DNA of 60,138 bases from Vibrio nereis NBRC 15637 (GCF_001591105.1 NZ_BCUD01000021.1:1-60138); one strand, 5' to 3'. Positions 52,289-60,138 are shown, counted from the first letter of the stretch. Numbers and translations: made by a program. Notes: generated by a model not told the origin, from the letters alone.

Positions 52289-52612
52289 CTAAGCCTCCAC
52301 GCCTTGGTTTGTGTTGTACAGCGACACCGCTTGATCTAATACAACATCCCCTTTGAGCATGCCGTAGTTCATCATGTCGATAAGTCCGCACCCTTTCCCT
52401 ATTTCGTTGGCGCGTTGTTTGAACTCCTCATATTTAAACTTCACTTGAGGGGCAACGAGGCATACATCGTTTTGCTGAATGCAATCTTCAAACTCAGCGA
52501 CAGAGTGGGCGGAAATGGAACACTCTATGCCTTTCTCTTGAGCGGCCTGTTCCATCTTATTCACCAGCATGCTTGTTGACATGCCCGCAGCACAGCATAA
52601 AAAAATCTTCAT
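52289..52612 (-). CDS. PTS lactose/chitobiose-type EIIB
   Basis: 107 residues from the ATG at 52612. The phospho-Cys is in the N-terminal loop LCCAAGMST (Cys7). Single-domain IIB, the normal form for the chitobiose/cellobiose group. First gene of the operon; a repressor operator lies 60 bases upstream. Confidence 0.95.
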   Translation of the reverse strand: MKIFLCCAAGMSTSMLVNKMEQAAQEKGIECSISAHSVAEFEDCIQQNDVCLVAPQVKFKYEEFKQRANEIGKGCGLIDMMNYGMLKGDVVLDQAVSLYNTNQGVEA

Positions 52613-52648
52613 ATTCGTTTTCTCACAGTTGTTAGCCAATGAAAAAAC

Positions 52649-52707
52649 TATATAGCAAAGTGTAACCGGTTTCTGTAACCGGTTACACTTATGTTTGTAA
52701 AATCACA
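52649..52707 (-). promoter_or_regulatory. Promoter and operators of the PTS operon
   Basis: On the minus strand a -10-like TATATA (52649-52654). A perfect palindrome TGTAACCGGTTACA lies at 52674-52687, with a second overlapping copy of its left half (TGTAACCGGT) at 52661-52670; both have the CG-centred form typical of LacI-family operators. Further upstream TGTTT-N6-TCACA (52692-52707) resembles a CRP site (8 of 10 key bases). This is a classic catabolite-controlled, inducer-released layout. Confidence 0.72.
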
Positions 52708-52753
52708 TGAAATGAAAGGTTTTTACTTATTGGTGTTATATGCGTCGAGTTTT

Positions 52754-52811
52754 CGCACAAAAGTGATTAATTTTTGTGCGACTTTGTATTGCCAACCTAA
52801 ATGGTTGGCAA
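52754..52811 (-). terminator. Two hairpins after the LacI gene
   Basis: CGCACAAAA (52754-52762) with TTTTGTGCG (52772-52780), and TTGCCAACC (52789-52797) with GGTTGGCAA (52803-52811). They lie just after the regulator's stop codon and probably end its transcript. Confidence 0.6.
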
Positions 52812-52827
52812 GGCTGTTTGCAGTGTT

Positions 52828-53829
52828 TTAGCTGAGTGTTTTGGTTGAGTCTCGGATGATGAGCTCGCCCTTGATCATTTCTGCTGTCGGCGCAGGATGA
52901 CCAGCTACCAAACTCTGTGCGACTTCCATTGCTCTGGCCATCATCGTTTGGATTGGGTTATCGACTGTTGTGAGTGAAGGGGTAATAAATGGGCTACATG
53001 GATCGTTATCGATACCAATGACGGAGACAGTCTCTGGCACAGCAATACCTTTCTCATTCATCGCCTTGATACACCCAATCGCGATATCATCTGCGCCAGC
53101 CACAATAGCGGTACAGCAGAATCCGCGTTCTATTAATCGCTTAGTGGATTCATAGCCTTCGACGAAACCAAATGCGCAAGGTTCATGGTGTACTTTGCCG
53201 TCTAATTGAGGATATTTACTCGTTGTTTGGAAAAAGCCCTCTTTACGGGAGATTGATGTCGGAGTGGTCGCTTCTGGCCCTAGATAGAGTAGCTTTTGAT
53301 GGCCCTGAGCAATCAAATGCTCCACCGCGAGAGCGATGGCATGTTGTTGGTCAAAGGCGATCGAGTAACCGGCTTCTTCGGGAAGCTGGCGACCTAAATT
53401 GATAAGTGGGATGTCAATCGAACGATTGAGGGCGATGATCTGGTCGGTTGAAAGCATGCGGCTATAGAGCACGATGACATCGCAGCGTTTTTCGACCAGC
53501 GAATGTACGGCGGCGAGCTCTCGCTCTGCTATGTTATGACCATCGGCAATGAGAAGCTGCTTTCCCATTTTTTCCGAACTGTCGGAGGCTTGCTTAAGTA
53601 GAATACCAAAGTAACTTCCGGTGAAGTCAGACAGTACTAATCCTACACTGTTGCCGCTTTTCGTCGCTAGGGCTTGTGCCACTGAGCTCGGTTTGTATTT
53701 GAGTTCCTTCATGACGGCTTCGACCAGCTCTCTGGTACTTTGCTTGACTGGACCCGTGCCATTGATCACGCGTGAGACGGTCGCTTTCGATACGCCAGCG
53801 ATACGTGATACATCTGAAATAGTTGCCAT
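52828..53829 (-). CDS. LacI-family transcriptional regulator of the PTS operon
   Basis: 333 residues. N-terminal LacI helix-turn-helix ATISDVSRIAGVSKATVSRV with the hinge helix KPSSVAQALATKSG, then the periplasmic-binding-protein-like sugar domain. Divided from the PTS genes by the operator region and read in the same direction. The upstream sequence at 53881-53893 carries two TAACCG half-sites, so autoregulation is likely. The inducer is unknown. Confidence 0.95.
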   Translation of the reverse strand: MATISDVSRIAGVSKATVSRVINGTGPVKQSTRELVEAVMKELKYKPSSVAQALATKSGNSVGLVLSDFTGSYFGILLKQASDSSEKMGKQLLIADGHNIAERELAAVHSLVEKRCDVIVLYSRMLSTDQIIALNRSIDIPLINLGRQLPEEAGYSIAFDQQHAIALAVEHLIAQGHQKLLYLGPEATTPTSISRKEGFFQTTSKYPQLDGKVHHEPCAFGFVEGYESTKRLIERGFCCTAIVAGADDIAIGCIKAMNEKGIAVPETVSVIGIDNDPCSPFITPSLTTVDNPIQTMMARAMEVAQSLVAGHPAPTAEMIKGELIIRDSTKTLS

Positions 53830-53880
53830 TGGTACCTCTTAAATACTCATAACCCAGCGTGGCACGGACGGTATCAAAAA

Positions 53881-53893
53881 TAACCGTTAACCG
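53881..53893 (-). promoter_or_regulatory. Possible LacI-type half-sites before the regulator
   Basis: TAACCG occurs twice in tandem (53881-53886 and 53888-53893), the half-site of the palindrome in front of the PTS genes. Confidence 0.4.
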
Positions 53894-54060
53894 TTTTGAA
53901 AAACCAAATGAAGATACCAGAAATCCATTTGATTGAAAGAGAAGGCTTTATTTGGGATCAGATATCACGAATTAGCTCAATGATTTTATCTATTCGCTTT
54001 GATTCTTCGTGCGTAATGCGGCTTATACTAGGTTGCATAGCCATTAAAAGGAGAAGCTGC

Positions 54061-54462
54061 ATGATAGAAGTAAAGGCCATTGATCACATTGTATTGCGAA
54101 CATCAAATCGTGAGGCGATGCTTTATTTTTACCAGCAGGTGCTTGGTTGTCCGGTTGAAAGGGAGTTGCCAGATTTGGGTTTAACCCAATTAAGGGCAGG
54201 GGAGTCGATCATCGACTTAGTGTTGGTTGATAGTGAGCTAGGCAAACTTGGCGGCAAACCTCCACAGCAGGATGGGCGCAACCTCGACCACTTTTGTCTA
54301 CAAATTGCGGCGTTTGACGAGCAAGAGCTGGTGGATTATTTGACTCAACACGATATTGCAGTCACAGAGTTTGCTGAACGTTACGGTGCGCAAGGGTTCG
54401 GTCGCTCTGCCTATATTGAAGATCCAGAAGGTAACGTGGTGGAGCTAAAACCACGGGTTTAA
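54061..54462 (+). CDS. VOC-superfamily protein (glyoxalase/dioxygenase fold)
   Basis: 133 residues from the ATG at 54061, which follows AAAAGGAGAAGCTGC; the longer upstream frame has no family character. Paired beta-alpha-beta-beta-beta modules: IDHIVLRTSNREAMLYFYQQVLGC and, in the second half, DHFCLQIAAFD; metal-ligand residues His (IDHIV), His (LDHFC) and Glu (NVVELKPR) are present. Reaction unknown. Single gene with its own terminator. Confidence 0.88.
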   Translation: MIEVKAIDHIVLRTSNREAMLYFYQQVLGCPVERELPDLGLTQLRAGESIIDLVLVDSELGKLGGKPPQQDGRNLDHFCLQIAAFDEQELVDYLTQHDIAVTEFAERYGAQGFGRSAYIEDPEGNVVELKPRV

Positions 54463-54484
54463 AAACGTTTTGGTTCAACTGCAA

Positions 54485-54512
54485 TAAAAAAGCGCTCATC
54501 ATGAGCGCTTTA
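54485..54512. terminator. Bidirectional terminator
   Basis: AAAAAAGCGCTCAT-CATGAGCGCTTTATAAA between the VOC gene and trmA. Confidence 0.8.
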
Positions 54513-54529
54513 TAAATTAAAATCGCGGT

Positions 54530-55639
54530 TTACGCTTTGCGTTCTAACATCACACCCGCTTCCATGTGGTGGGTGTATGGGAACTGGTCAAACAGCGCAA
54601 AGCGCGTCACGTTATGAGTTTCGCACAAGACGTCTAGGTTCTCTTTTAGCGTCTCTGGGTTACACGAGATGTACAGAATACGCTCATAACCTTGCACCAT
54701 TTTACAGGTATCGATATCCATACCCGCACGTGGTGGATCGACAAAAATGGTGTTGCAGTTATAGCTCTTCAAATCGACACCGGCATCTTTTAGACGGCGG
54801 AATTCACGCTTGCCTTCGATCGCTTGGGTAAACTCTTCTGCTGACAGACGCAGGATTTGTACGTTATCAATCTTGTTCGCAGCGATGTTGTATTGCGCAG
54901 ACTCTACTGAAGGTTTTGCCAGCTCGGTCGCTAATACGCGGTCGAAGTTCTGCGCCAGCGCCAAAGAGAAGTTACCGTTACCGCAGTAAAGCTCCAGCAG
55001 GTCGCCTTTGCTGTCTTGAGTGCAGTCGATGGCCCATTCCAGCATTTTTTCCGCTACTTTGCCGTTCGGTTGAGTGAAGCTGTTTTCTACTTGCTGGTAG
55101 ATGTACGACTGGCCGTTAACATCAAGCTTTTCGATCACGTAGTCACGGTCTAGAACAATCTTCATCTTGCGCGCACGACCGATGATGTTGAGGTTAAACC
55201 CTTCGTCATTCAAACGCTGCTTAAGCGCTTTGGCGTTTTTAGTCCACTCATCGTCAAGCTGGCGATGGTAAAGTAGAGAAACCAGAATCTCACCGCTGAG
55301 CGTCGATAAGAAGTCCACTTGGAACAGTTTGCGGCGCAGTGAGTCATTGTCTTTCATCGCATCAACAAGAAGTGGCATTAAATCATTGATCAAACGGCTT
55401 GCTGCAGGAAACTGGTCTACGCGGTATTTTTCACGCGTTTCTTGGTTGAACATGATGTAGTACAGGTCTTCACCTTCATGCCAGACGCGGAACTCAGCGC
55501 GCATGCGGTAATGTTGCTCTGGAGATTCAAACACTTCCAATTCTGGCACGTTGTACTGAGTGAACATCTCGTTAAGACGTCCAACTTTCTCTGCCAGTTG
55601 TTCTTGGTAGCGTTGCGGATTTACATCAAGAGTCGCCAT
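54530..55639 (-). CDS. trmA: tRNA/tmRNA (uracil-C5)-methyltransferase TrmA
   Basis: 369 residues. Makes m5U54 in the T loop of tRNA. SAM motif LLELYCGNGNFSLALAQ, catalytic Cys in YISCNPETL, and general base Glu near the C terminus (HHMEAGVML). Divergent from the cobalamin riboswitch and btuB, the same neighbourhood as in E. coli. Confidence 0.98.
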   Translation of the reverse strand: MATLDVNPQRYQEQLAEKVGRLNEMFTQYNVPELEVFESPEQHYRMRAEFRVWHEGEDLYYIMFNQETREKYRVDQFPAASRLINDLMPLLVDAMKDNDSLRRKLFQVDFLSTLSGEILVSLLYHRQLDDEWTKNAKALKQRLNDEGFNLNIIGRARKMKIVLDRDYVIEKLDVNGQSYIYQQVENSFTQPNGKVAEKMLEWAIDCTQDSKGDLLELYCGNGNFSLALAQNFDRVLATELAKPSVESAQYNIAANKIDNVQILRLSAEEFTQAIEGKREFRRLKDAGVDLKSYNCNTIFVDPPRAGMDIDTCKMVQGYERILYISCNPETLKENLDVLCETHNVTRFALFDQFPYTHHMEAGVMLERKA

Positions 55640-55819
55640 GATTATTACCTTTGGGTTGTTGCCTGTGCGTAGCGCGTTTTATTTAAGAGCGCAGATTTTA
55701 TTCAATCCCCGCCTGATGTCCAGTCTTGCTTGGTATTCACTATGTTGCTCGCTGTAAAAACGATAGCTTATAGCAATCTAAACTAGACAAACTATCAATA
55801 GCTTAATAGTATCAGCCAC

Positions 55820-55992
55820 AAGCTGGTGCTATCTAGAAGTGTAGATGGCTAAAAGGGAATCCGGTGTGAATCCGGAACTGACGCGCAGCGGTAAAAGAGA
55901 ACAAACACCCATAAGACACTGCATGATGGAAATGTGCGGGAAGTCGGGTTAGTAGGCTAACAGCTCTTAAGTCCGAATACCTGCCAGCAACT
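55820..55992 (+). ncRNA. Cobalamin (AdoCbl) riboswitch
   Basis: The class I/II cobalamin aptamer signature is complete: AAGGGAATCCGGTGTGAATC followed by CGGAACTGACGCGCAGCGG (about 55854-55891, the B12 box and its partner), then GGGAAGTCGGGTT and AGTCCGAATACCTGCC (55938-55985). It lies upstream of btuB and should lower its expression when cobalamin is bound. Confidence 0.96.
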
Positions 55993-56057
55993 GAGCTCAA
56001 TCACTGGAAGCCTTCGCTTCAAGCTCGGTAGGATTTACGCGATTTAGGACAAACACA

Positions 56058-57890
56058 ATGAACCGATCTATTTTAGCGATTGCCGTGGCGTCGCTGCTTC
56101 CTTCTACCTATTCTTTAGCGCAAGAAGTTTCTATTGATGAGACGATGGTGGTGACTGCTAACCGATTTGAGCAATCAGCGCAAAGTACTTTAGCCGATGT
56201 CGAAGTTATCACACGTCAAGACATTGAATTAACTCAAGCCAAAACACTACCTGATGCACTGCGTCGTTTAACTGGTATTCAGGTTTCACAAAATGGTGGA
56301 CGCGGTCAATTAGCGTCTTTATTTGTTCGCGGAACCGGATCTGACCAAGTTCTCGTCCTGGTCGATGGTGTTCGTTTTGCTCGAGCGGCGAAAGGGGCTG
56401 TCGACTTTAACCAAATTCCATTGACCTACGTTGAGCGAATAGAGTATGTACGTGGCGCTCGTGCTTCGCTGTATGGTTCTGAAGCGATTGGTGGCGTCAT
56501 CAATATCATTACTATTGCACGCTCAGACAATGAAGATACAAAAATTAGCGCCGGTCTTGGGAGTTTAGAATATCAAGAGCTGAGTATTGCTTCTGGTATC
56601 AAAGCTGGTGAGCATGGTCAGTTGAATATCGCTCTAGGTAAAGAAAGTGATGATGGTTATAACGTGCGACCTGTTAAAGGTGTCAACGACAGTGACCGTC
56701 ATGGCTTTGAAACTCAGAATGGTCTTTTAGGATACGTGCATAATTTTGATGAACAATGGTCAGCATTTGCGAACTTACGTGCGTACGAAAATATTTATCA
56801 GTATGACAATAGTTACGGTAGCCGTGGTTACAACGAATCCGAAAAGGATGACTTCTCTGCAACGGTCGGTGCTAAATATCAATCAGACAGCTTAATGTCT
56901 GAGTTGCAACTGACAACTCAAAAGCAAAAATCGTGGAACTATGAGAAGTCTGCGGGTAAGAACTCTGGTTCAGAAGATGAACTTGAGCAGGAAAATGTTC
57001 AATGGACCAATAGCTACTTGCTAAGTGAGAACGTTGTGCTTGCTGGTGGTATGGATTGGCGTAATGAGTCATATGTCGACAAGACAGCAGATAAAACTTT
57101 TGATCGCGCTAATGGTGCTATCTTTGGTTTAGTCTCTACACAGTTAAGTGACGCGACATTAGAGGGAAGTGTTCGCCTAGATGATAATGAAGAGTTTGGT
57201 AGCGAATTTACTTATAACGTAGCTGCGGGCTATCAACTCATTCCAGAATTTGGGGTGAAAGCTTCGTTTGGTACTGCATTTAAAGCGCCAAATCTCTTTC
57301 AGCAATATGATCCTAATTATGGCGAGAAAAATTTGGAATCTGAAGAGTCAGATGCATGGGAAGTAAGCTTTAGTGGTGTTGTTCAAGATGTATACTGGTC
57401 TCTAACTGGCTACGACTACAAGATTACTAATCTTATTGATTATCACCCTACGACTTATAAATATCAGAACGTTGATGGTGAGACTCATATTCAAGGCGTA
57501 GAATTGGTTGCAGAGTTTGCTACAGGGTTTATTCAGCACCAACTAAGTGCGGACTATAAAGATGCAGAAGGTGATGACGGCAAGCAGCTCCAACGCCGAG
57601 CCAAAGAAATGTACAAATGGAATGGTTTGGTGAGTTTTGATGATATTGATTGGTCAATTAGTTATTTGTATGTTAGCAAACGTCCGGATGTTGATTACAA
57701 CGTTTGGCCGTCGCAAGGAGTAGAACTGCCATCATACTCACTGGTTGATACAGCTGTAACCTATTACGCAAATGAATCGACTACAATCAGTGCTCGAATC
57801 GATAACCTATTCGATGAAGAATATGAAATGGCACTTGGCTACCCTGCTTCAGAGCGTGCGTATTACCTGAATGTAGGTTACCAATTCTAA
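56058..57890 (+). CDS. btuB: Outer-membrane vitamin B12 receptor BtuB
   Basis: 610 residues. Signal peptide (1-21, cleavage after SLA), TonB box DETMVVTAN, plug domain with RRLTGIQVSQNGGRGQ, then a TonB-dependent 22-strand barrel ending in ERAYYLNVGYQF (Phe-terminated, as needed for outer-membrane insertion). Under the cobalamin riboswitch just upstream. Probably binds cobalamin with calcium, like E. coli BtuB. Confidence 0.97.
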   Translation: MNRSILAIAVASLLPSTYSLAQEVSIDETMVVTANRFEQSAQSTLADVEVITRQDIELTQAKTLPDALRRLTGIQVSQNGGRGQLASLFVRGTGSDQVLVLVDGVRFARAAKGAVDFNQIPLTYVERIEYVRGARASLYGSEAIGGVINIITIARSDNEDTKISAGLGSLEYQELSIASGIKAGEHGQLNIALGKESDDGYNVRPVKGVNDSDRHGFETQNGLLGYVHNFDEQWSAFANLRAYENIYQYDNSYGSRGYNESEKDDFSATVGAKYQSDSLMSELQLTTQKQKSWNYEKSAGKNSGSEDELEQENVQWTNSYLLSENVVLAGGMDWRNESYVDKTADKTFDRANGAIFGLVSTQLSDATLEGSVRLDDNEEFGSEFTYNVAAGYQLIPEFGVKASFGTAFKAPNLFQQYDPNYGEKNLESEESDAWEVSFSGVVQDVYWSLTGYDYKITNLIDYHPTTYKYQNVDGETHIQGVELVAEFATGFIQHQLSADYKDAEGDDGKQLQRRAKEMYKWNGLVSFDDIDWSISYLYVSKRPDVDYNVWPSQGVELPSYSLVDTAVTYYANESTTISARIDNLFDEEYEMALGYPASERAYYLNVGYQF

Positions 57891-57894
57891 TCAC

Positions 57895-57920
57895 TTAAAA
57901 CCGCCTTCGGGCGGTTTTTA
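57895..57920 (+). terminator. Terminator after btuB
   Basis: AAAACCGCC-TTC-GGGCGGTTTTTA. Confidence 0.9.
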
Positions 57921-57934
57921 CTTATCTATATACT

Positions 57935-58615
57935 ATGAAAAAGAACGTCATTATCAGTTGGTCAAGTGGCAAAGACTCTACATTAACTCTAGAAAGACTG
58001 ATGGAGAGCGATGAGTACAATGTGATTGGACTTTACACCACTTATGTAAAAGATGAAGTCCCATTCCAGGCAACGCCTATCGAAGTGTTAGAGCTCCAGG
58101 CTCTCCTGCTTGAACTTCCTTTGATAAAAATCGAGTTGCCACAAGTATTTCCTAGCAACGAGATTTATCAGTCCTCCATCGTGAACGCATTAAAGCAAAG
58201 TGATTTGAGGATTGATGCGGTCGCGTTTGGTGATATGTTCTGCAACGGTATAGCAGAGTACAGAAAAAGCTATATAGAACCAGCGGGTTGGGAATGCGTT
58301 TTCCCTTTGATGGGGGAAAGCAGCGAAAAACTGGCTAATGAAATATTACATCGTGGAATAAAAACATTGGTCGTAACAACAGACGGTCATAGTCTTAGCC
58401 AAAATTACTGTGGGCATTGGTACACCCATGAATTTATCCGCCGTTTACCTTCAACTGTTGATCCGTGTGGAGAGAATGGTGAGTTTCATACCTTGGTAAC
58501 GGAAACGACTAGTTTTAATGGAAAAATTGAGCTGACTCTTACACAGCGAGAAAGTGGAGAGCGTTTCTCTCATCAACGTTATACCGCGAAGAGATTGCCA
58601 AAAGAGTCGTTCTGA
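57935..58615 (+). CDS. Dph6-like ATP-pyrophosphatase (COG2102)
   Basis: 226 residues. N-terminal PP-loop WSSGKDSTLTLERL (adenine nucleotide alpha hydrolase) and a C-terminal region with FGDMFCNGIAEYRKSY, the pattern of the diphthine-ammonia ligase family Dph6. Bacteria lack diphthamide, so the true substrate is unknown. The gene lies between btuB and murI, a common place in vibrios, and starts only 44 bases after the btuB stop; the terminator between suggests separate control. Confidence 0.85.
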   Translation: MKKNVIISWSSGKDSTLTLERLMESDEYNVIGLYTTYVKDEVPFQATPIEVLELQALLLELPLIKIELPQVFPSNEIYQSSIVNALKQSDLRIDAVAFGDMFCNGIAEYRKSYIEPAGWECVFPLMGESSEKLANEILHRGIKTLVVTTDGHSLSQNYCGHWYTHEFIRRLPSTVDPCGENGEFHTLVTETTSFNGKIELTLTQRESGERFSHQRYTAKRLPKESF

Positions 58616-58651
58616 GTATGATTGCCACATCAAATAAAGTGGATTACTCAA

Positions 58652-59440
58652 GTGTCTCATCAAGCAAAAGTTCTTATCTTTGATTCCGGTGTCGGCGGTC
58701 TTTCCGTATATAAAGAGATAGCAGAGAGGCTGCCTCAACTGAATTACACCTATATCTTTGATAACGAAGCGTACCCTTATGGCGAGCTTGAGCACGACAC
58801 TCTCATTCAAAGAGTAGAAACGTTAATTACCCAGCTGGTGGCTGAAAACAATATCGATCTTGTGGTCATTGCGTGTAATACCGCCAGCACAATCGTTCTC
58901 CCAACCTTAAGGGAAAATCTCACCATTCCAGTTGTCGGTGTAGTGCCAGCGATCAAACCTGCCTCCAATCTAGCGAATAAAGCTGTGGGCCTTATAGCTA
59001 CGCCAGCGACCGTTACTCGCGAATACACCCACGACTTAGTACGTAACTTTGCACAAAGTAAACCTGTTGAAATGTTAGGTTCAACGCGCTTGGTGGATAT
59101 GGCGGAAGAAAAACTTCGCGGTAAGGCAGTCGATCTACTAGAACTAAAGCAAGTCTTGAGGCCATTGGCACAGCATATCGATGTGGCGGTATTAGGTTGT
59201 ACACACTTTCCTCTTATAAAGAGAGAGATCCAGCAAATTTTGGGTGAGCATGTTGTGTTGGTTGATTCAGGAGAAGCAATCGCTCGCCGAGTACAAACGT
59301 TGCTGGAGTTAGAAAGCGGAGAAGGTGCTGGAATAAGAGAAATTTATTCAACGGCTCCCCCGTGGGAAGAGGGAGCGTTGAATCATGCGTTAATCGAGTT
59401 AGGGTTTAGTCCTGTCCAGTACCGTCCGCTGATGATTTAG
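58652..59440 (+). CDS. murI: Glutamate racemase
   Basis: 262 residues from the GTG at 58652 (family start VSHQAKVLIFDSGVGGLSV; an upstream TTG would add 10 residues). Supplies D-glutamate for peptidoglycan. Catalytic cysteines in VIACNTAS and LGCTHFPL; DSGVGGLSV and NEAYPYGEL are family signatures. Overlaps the convergent RRM gene by 35 bases. The rRNA operon follows, as in E. coli. Confidence 0.97.
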   Translation: MSHQAKVLIFDSGVGGLSVYKEIAERLPQLNYTYIFDNEAYPYGELEHDTLIQRVETLITQLVAENNIDLVVIACNTASTIVLPTLRENLTIPVVGVVPAIKPASNLANKAVGLIATPATVTREYTHDLVRNFAQSKPVEMLGSTRLVDMAEEKLRGKAVDLLELKQVLRPLAQHIDVAVLGCTHFPLIKREIQQILGEHVVLVDSGEAIARRVQTLLELESGEGAGIREIYSTAPPWEEGALNHALIELGFSPVQYRPLMI

Positions 59441-59861
59441 GATCATTCGCAATACGCACCTTGAGTGTTCTTTGCATATACTCATGTTCATTTAAAGCGT
59501 CGATGGCAGCCTGTGTATCGTCTGCCGCCATCACCACAAAACCAAAACCACGTCTTTTACCTGTGCGTTTATCCTTCATCAGGCGCACCGCAAAAACTTC
59601 CCCATGTTTAGAAAAAAGCTCCTTAACATTCGACTCATTTGCTTTATAGGGTAGATTGCCGACGTAAAGCGTGTTAGTGGAAGGGTCAGTGTGCTGTTCT
59701 TTTACTTGGGTGGTGTTCAAAAGTTTAGTAATAAAAGCGCAAGCAAGAACACCTATAACAAAACTAATAGCAGGATTGATCAGATCCTGCATCTGCGAAA
59801 AGATAATTCCGCCCAAAACAGCGAGGGCGACAATCGCTAAGATCGATTTATTCGAATTCAT
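59406..59861 (-). CDS. Membrane-anchored RRM RNA-binding protein
   Basis: 151 residues from the ATG at 59861. Two hydrophobic helices (about 6-22 and 27-46) are followed by an RNA-recognition motif domain (about 62-140) with RNP2 LYVGNLP and RNP1 KRRGFGFVVM. A short acidic and polar tail ends the protein. The RRM should sit on the cytoplasmic face of the membrane. Single-RRM proteins are known in vibrios and cyanobacteria (RNP-1 family), but I know of no assigned function for this form. It overlaps the murI end and lies beside the rRNA promoter. Confidence 0.85.
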   Translation of the reverse strand: MNSNKSILAIVALAVLGGIIFSQMQDLINPAISFVIGVLACAFITKLLNTTQVKEQHTDPSTNTLYVGNLPYKANESNVKELFSKHGEVFAVRLMKDKRTGKRRGFGFVVMAADDTQAAIDALNEHEYMQRTLKVRIANDPKSSADGTGQD

Positions 59862-60029
59862 ATTGGAATACAACTTTTGGTTTACAAAAAAGTAGTGTCT
59901 ACCTGTTAACAAAATAGACACAGAGATATTACGTATATGGTTGTAGTTTTTCCAACGTATTGGTGTGACATGACTCAAATGTTGAAATTTTATTCTATTT
60001 CAATCGATTTGCTGTGTTTTTGAGCGAAC

Positions 60030-60138
60030 GAAAAATTAATTCAAAAAAACACTTGTCTTCCTATCGGACCTCCCTATAATGCCGCCTCACCGACACGGAG
60101 TGAGACGAAAGTCACACAGCGAGTCGGATGTTAGAAAA
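60030..60138 (+). promoter_or_regulatory. rrn P1 promoter and start of rRNA leader
   Basis: UP-element-like A/T tract (60030-60050), -35 TTGTCT (60053-60058), 16-base spacer, perfect -10 TATAAT (60075-60080) and a GC-rich discriminator GCCGCCTC directly after. This is the classical stringently controlled rRNA P1 form. The leader reads on to the right edge; the 16S gene begins outside the window. Confidence 0.92.

Noticed and set aside
53896..54060. N-terminal 55-residue extension of the VOC protein
   Set aside because: Codons before 54061 have no family match and a strong AAGGAG site precedes the internal ATG.
1..60138. tRNA genes, CRISPR arrays, insertion sequences, prophage or integron cassettes
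   Set aside because: I looked for cloverleaf CCA ends, regularly spaced repeats, transposase-like frames with inverted ends and attC-like cassettes and found none.

Overview
The window is a continuous stretch of chromosome from a gammaproteobacterium of the family Vibrionaceae, almost certainly Vibrio (the large chromosome). The evidence is the gene content and order: hemCDXY beside cyaA, cyaY-lptM-lysA-dapF-DUF484-xerC, ftsY-ftsE-ftsX-rpoH, lexA near dinF and ubiCA/plsB/dgkA, and trmA-btuB-murI leading into an rRNA operon. The species cannot be fixed from sequence alone. Most of the region is conserved core genome. I see no insertion sequence, prophage, integron cassette, CRISPR array or tRNA gene.

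Layout. 1-95: possible C-terminal end of an unrecognised gene. 629-4733 (minus): heme genes hemC, hemD, hemX, hemY. 5069-12666 (plus, except cyaY): cyaA, which starts at TTG just after a conserved CRP site, then lptM, lysA, dapF, a DUF484 gene, xerC and a HAD phosphatase. 12766-21822: accessory core genes, namely a FIST-GGDEF-EAL protein, a DTW-domain tRNA-modification enzyme, a multidomain lipoprotein, an EVE protein, a YigL-type HAD phosphatase, PldB, an RhtB exporter and a CdgJ-like EAL-HDOD protein. 21938-25134: an arsenic operon of the organoarsenical type (arsR, GAPDH, a dual-specificity-like phosphatase, arsJ). 25235-30775: an acyltransferase, YhhM, a DUF4145-like membrane protein, a 26-residue membrane peptide, an unusual T-rich non-coding tract, YhhN, YecH, a MarC-family protein, YhhL and RsmD. 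30986-34862: ftsY, ftsE, ftsX, rpoH. 34863-35277: a non-coding tract with a cluster of DnaA-box-like sites. 35278-38456: glpE, glpG, a FliL-like protein on the minus strand, ubiC, ubiA. 38504-44525: plsB, dgkA, lexA with two SOS boxes, then a methyltransferase and a DinF-type MATE exporter behind Fur-box-like sites. 44757-46809: glutathione-dependent formaldehyde detoxification (frmA, fghA). 46870-49579: sthA, fabR, yijD. 49723-53829 (minus): a LacI-regulated PTS operon of the lactose/chitobiose family with a TIM-barrel-like protein in place of a glycosidase. 54061-59861: VOC protein, trmA, cobalamin riboswitch-btuB, a Dph6-like ATPase, murI and a membrane-anchored RRM protein. 60030-60138: an rrn P1 promoter and the start of the rRNA leader.

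How the parts work together. Several blocks are functional units: heme synthesis (hemC to hemY), lysine/peptidoglycan precursor synthesis (lysA, dapF), signal-recognition and division (ftsY, ftsEX) followed by the heat-shock sigma factor, ubiquinone entry (ubiC, ubiA), glycerolipid turnover (plsB, dgkA, pldB), formaldehyde oxidation to formate (frmA, fghA), and arsenate disposal as 1-arseno-3-phosphoglycerate (GAPDH plus ArsJ). The items most worth a second look are the PTS operon of unknown substrate with its operators, the phosphatase inside the ars operon, the Fur-like boxes in front of the methyltransferase-MATE pair, the 26-residue peptide next to a long T-rich non-coding tract, a pseudoknot-like leader before yhhN, the DnaA-box cluster behind rpoH, and the membrane-tethered RNA-binding protein next to the rRNA operon.
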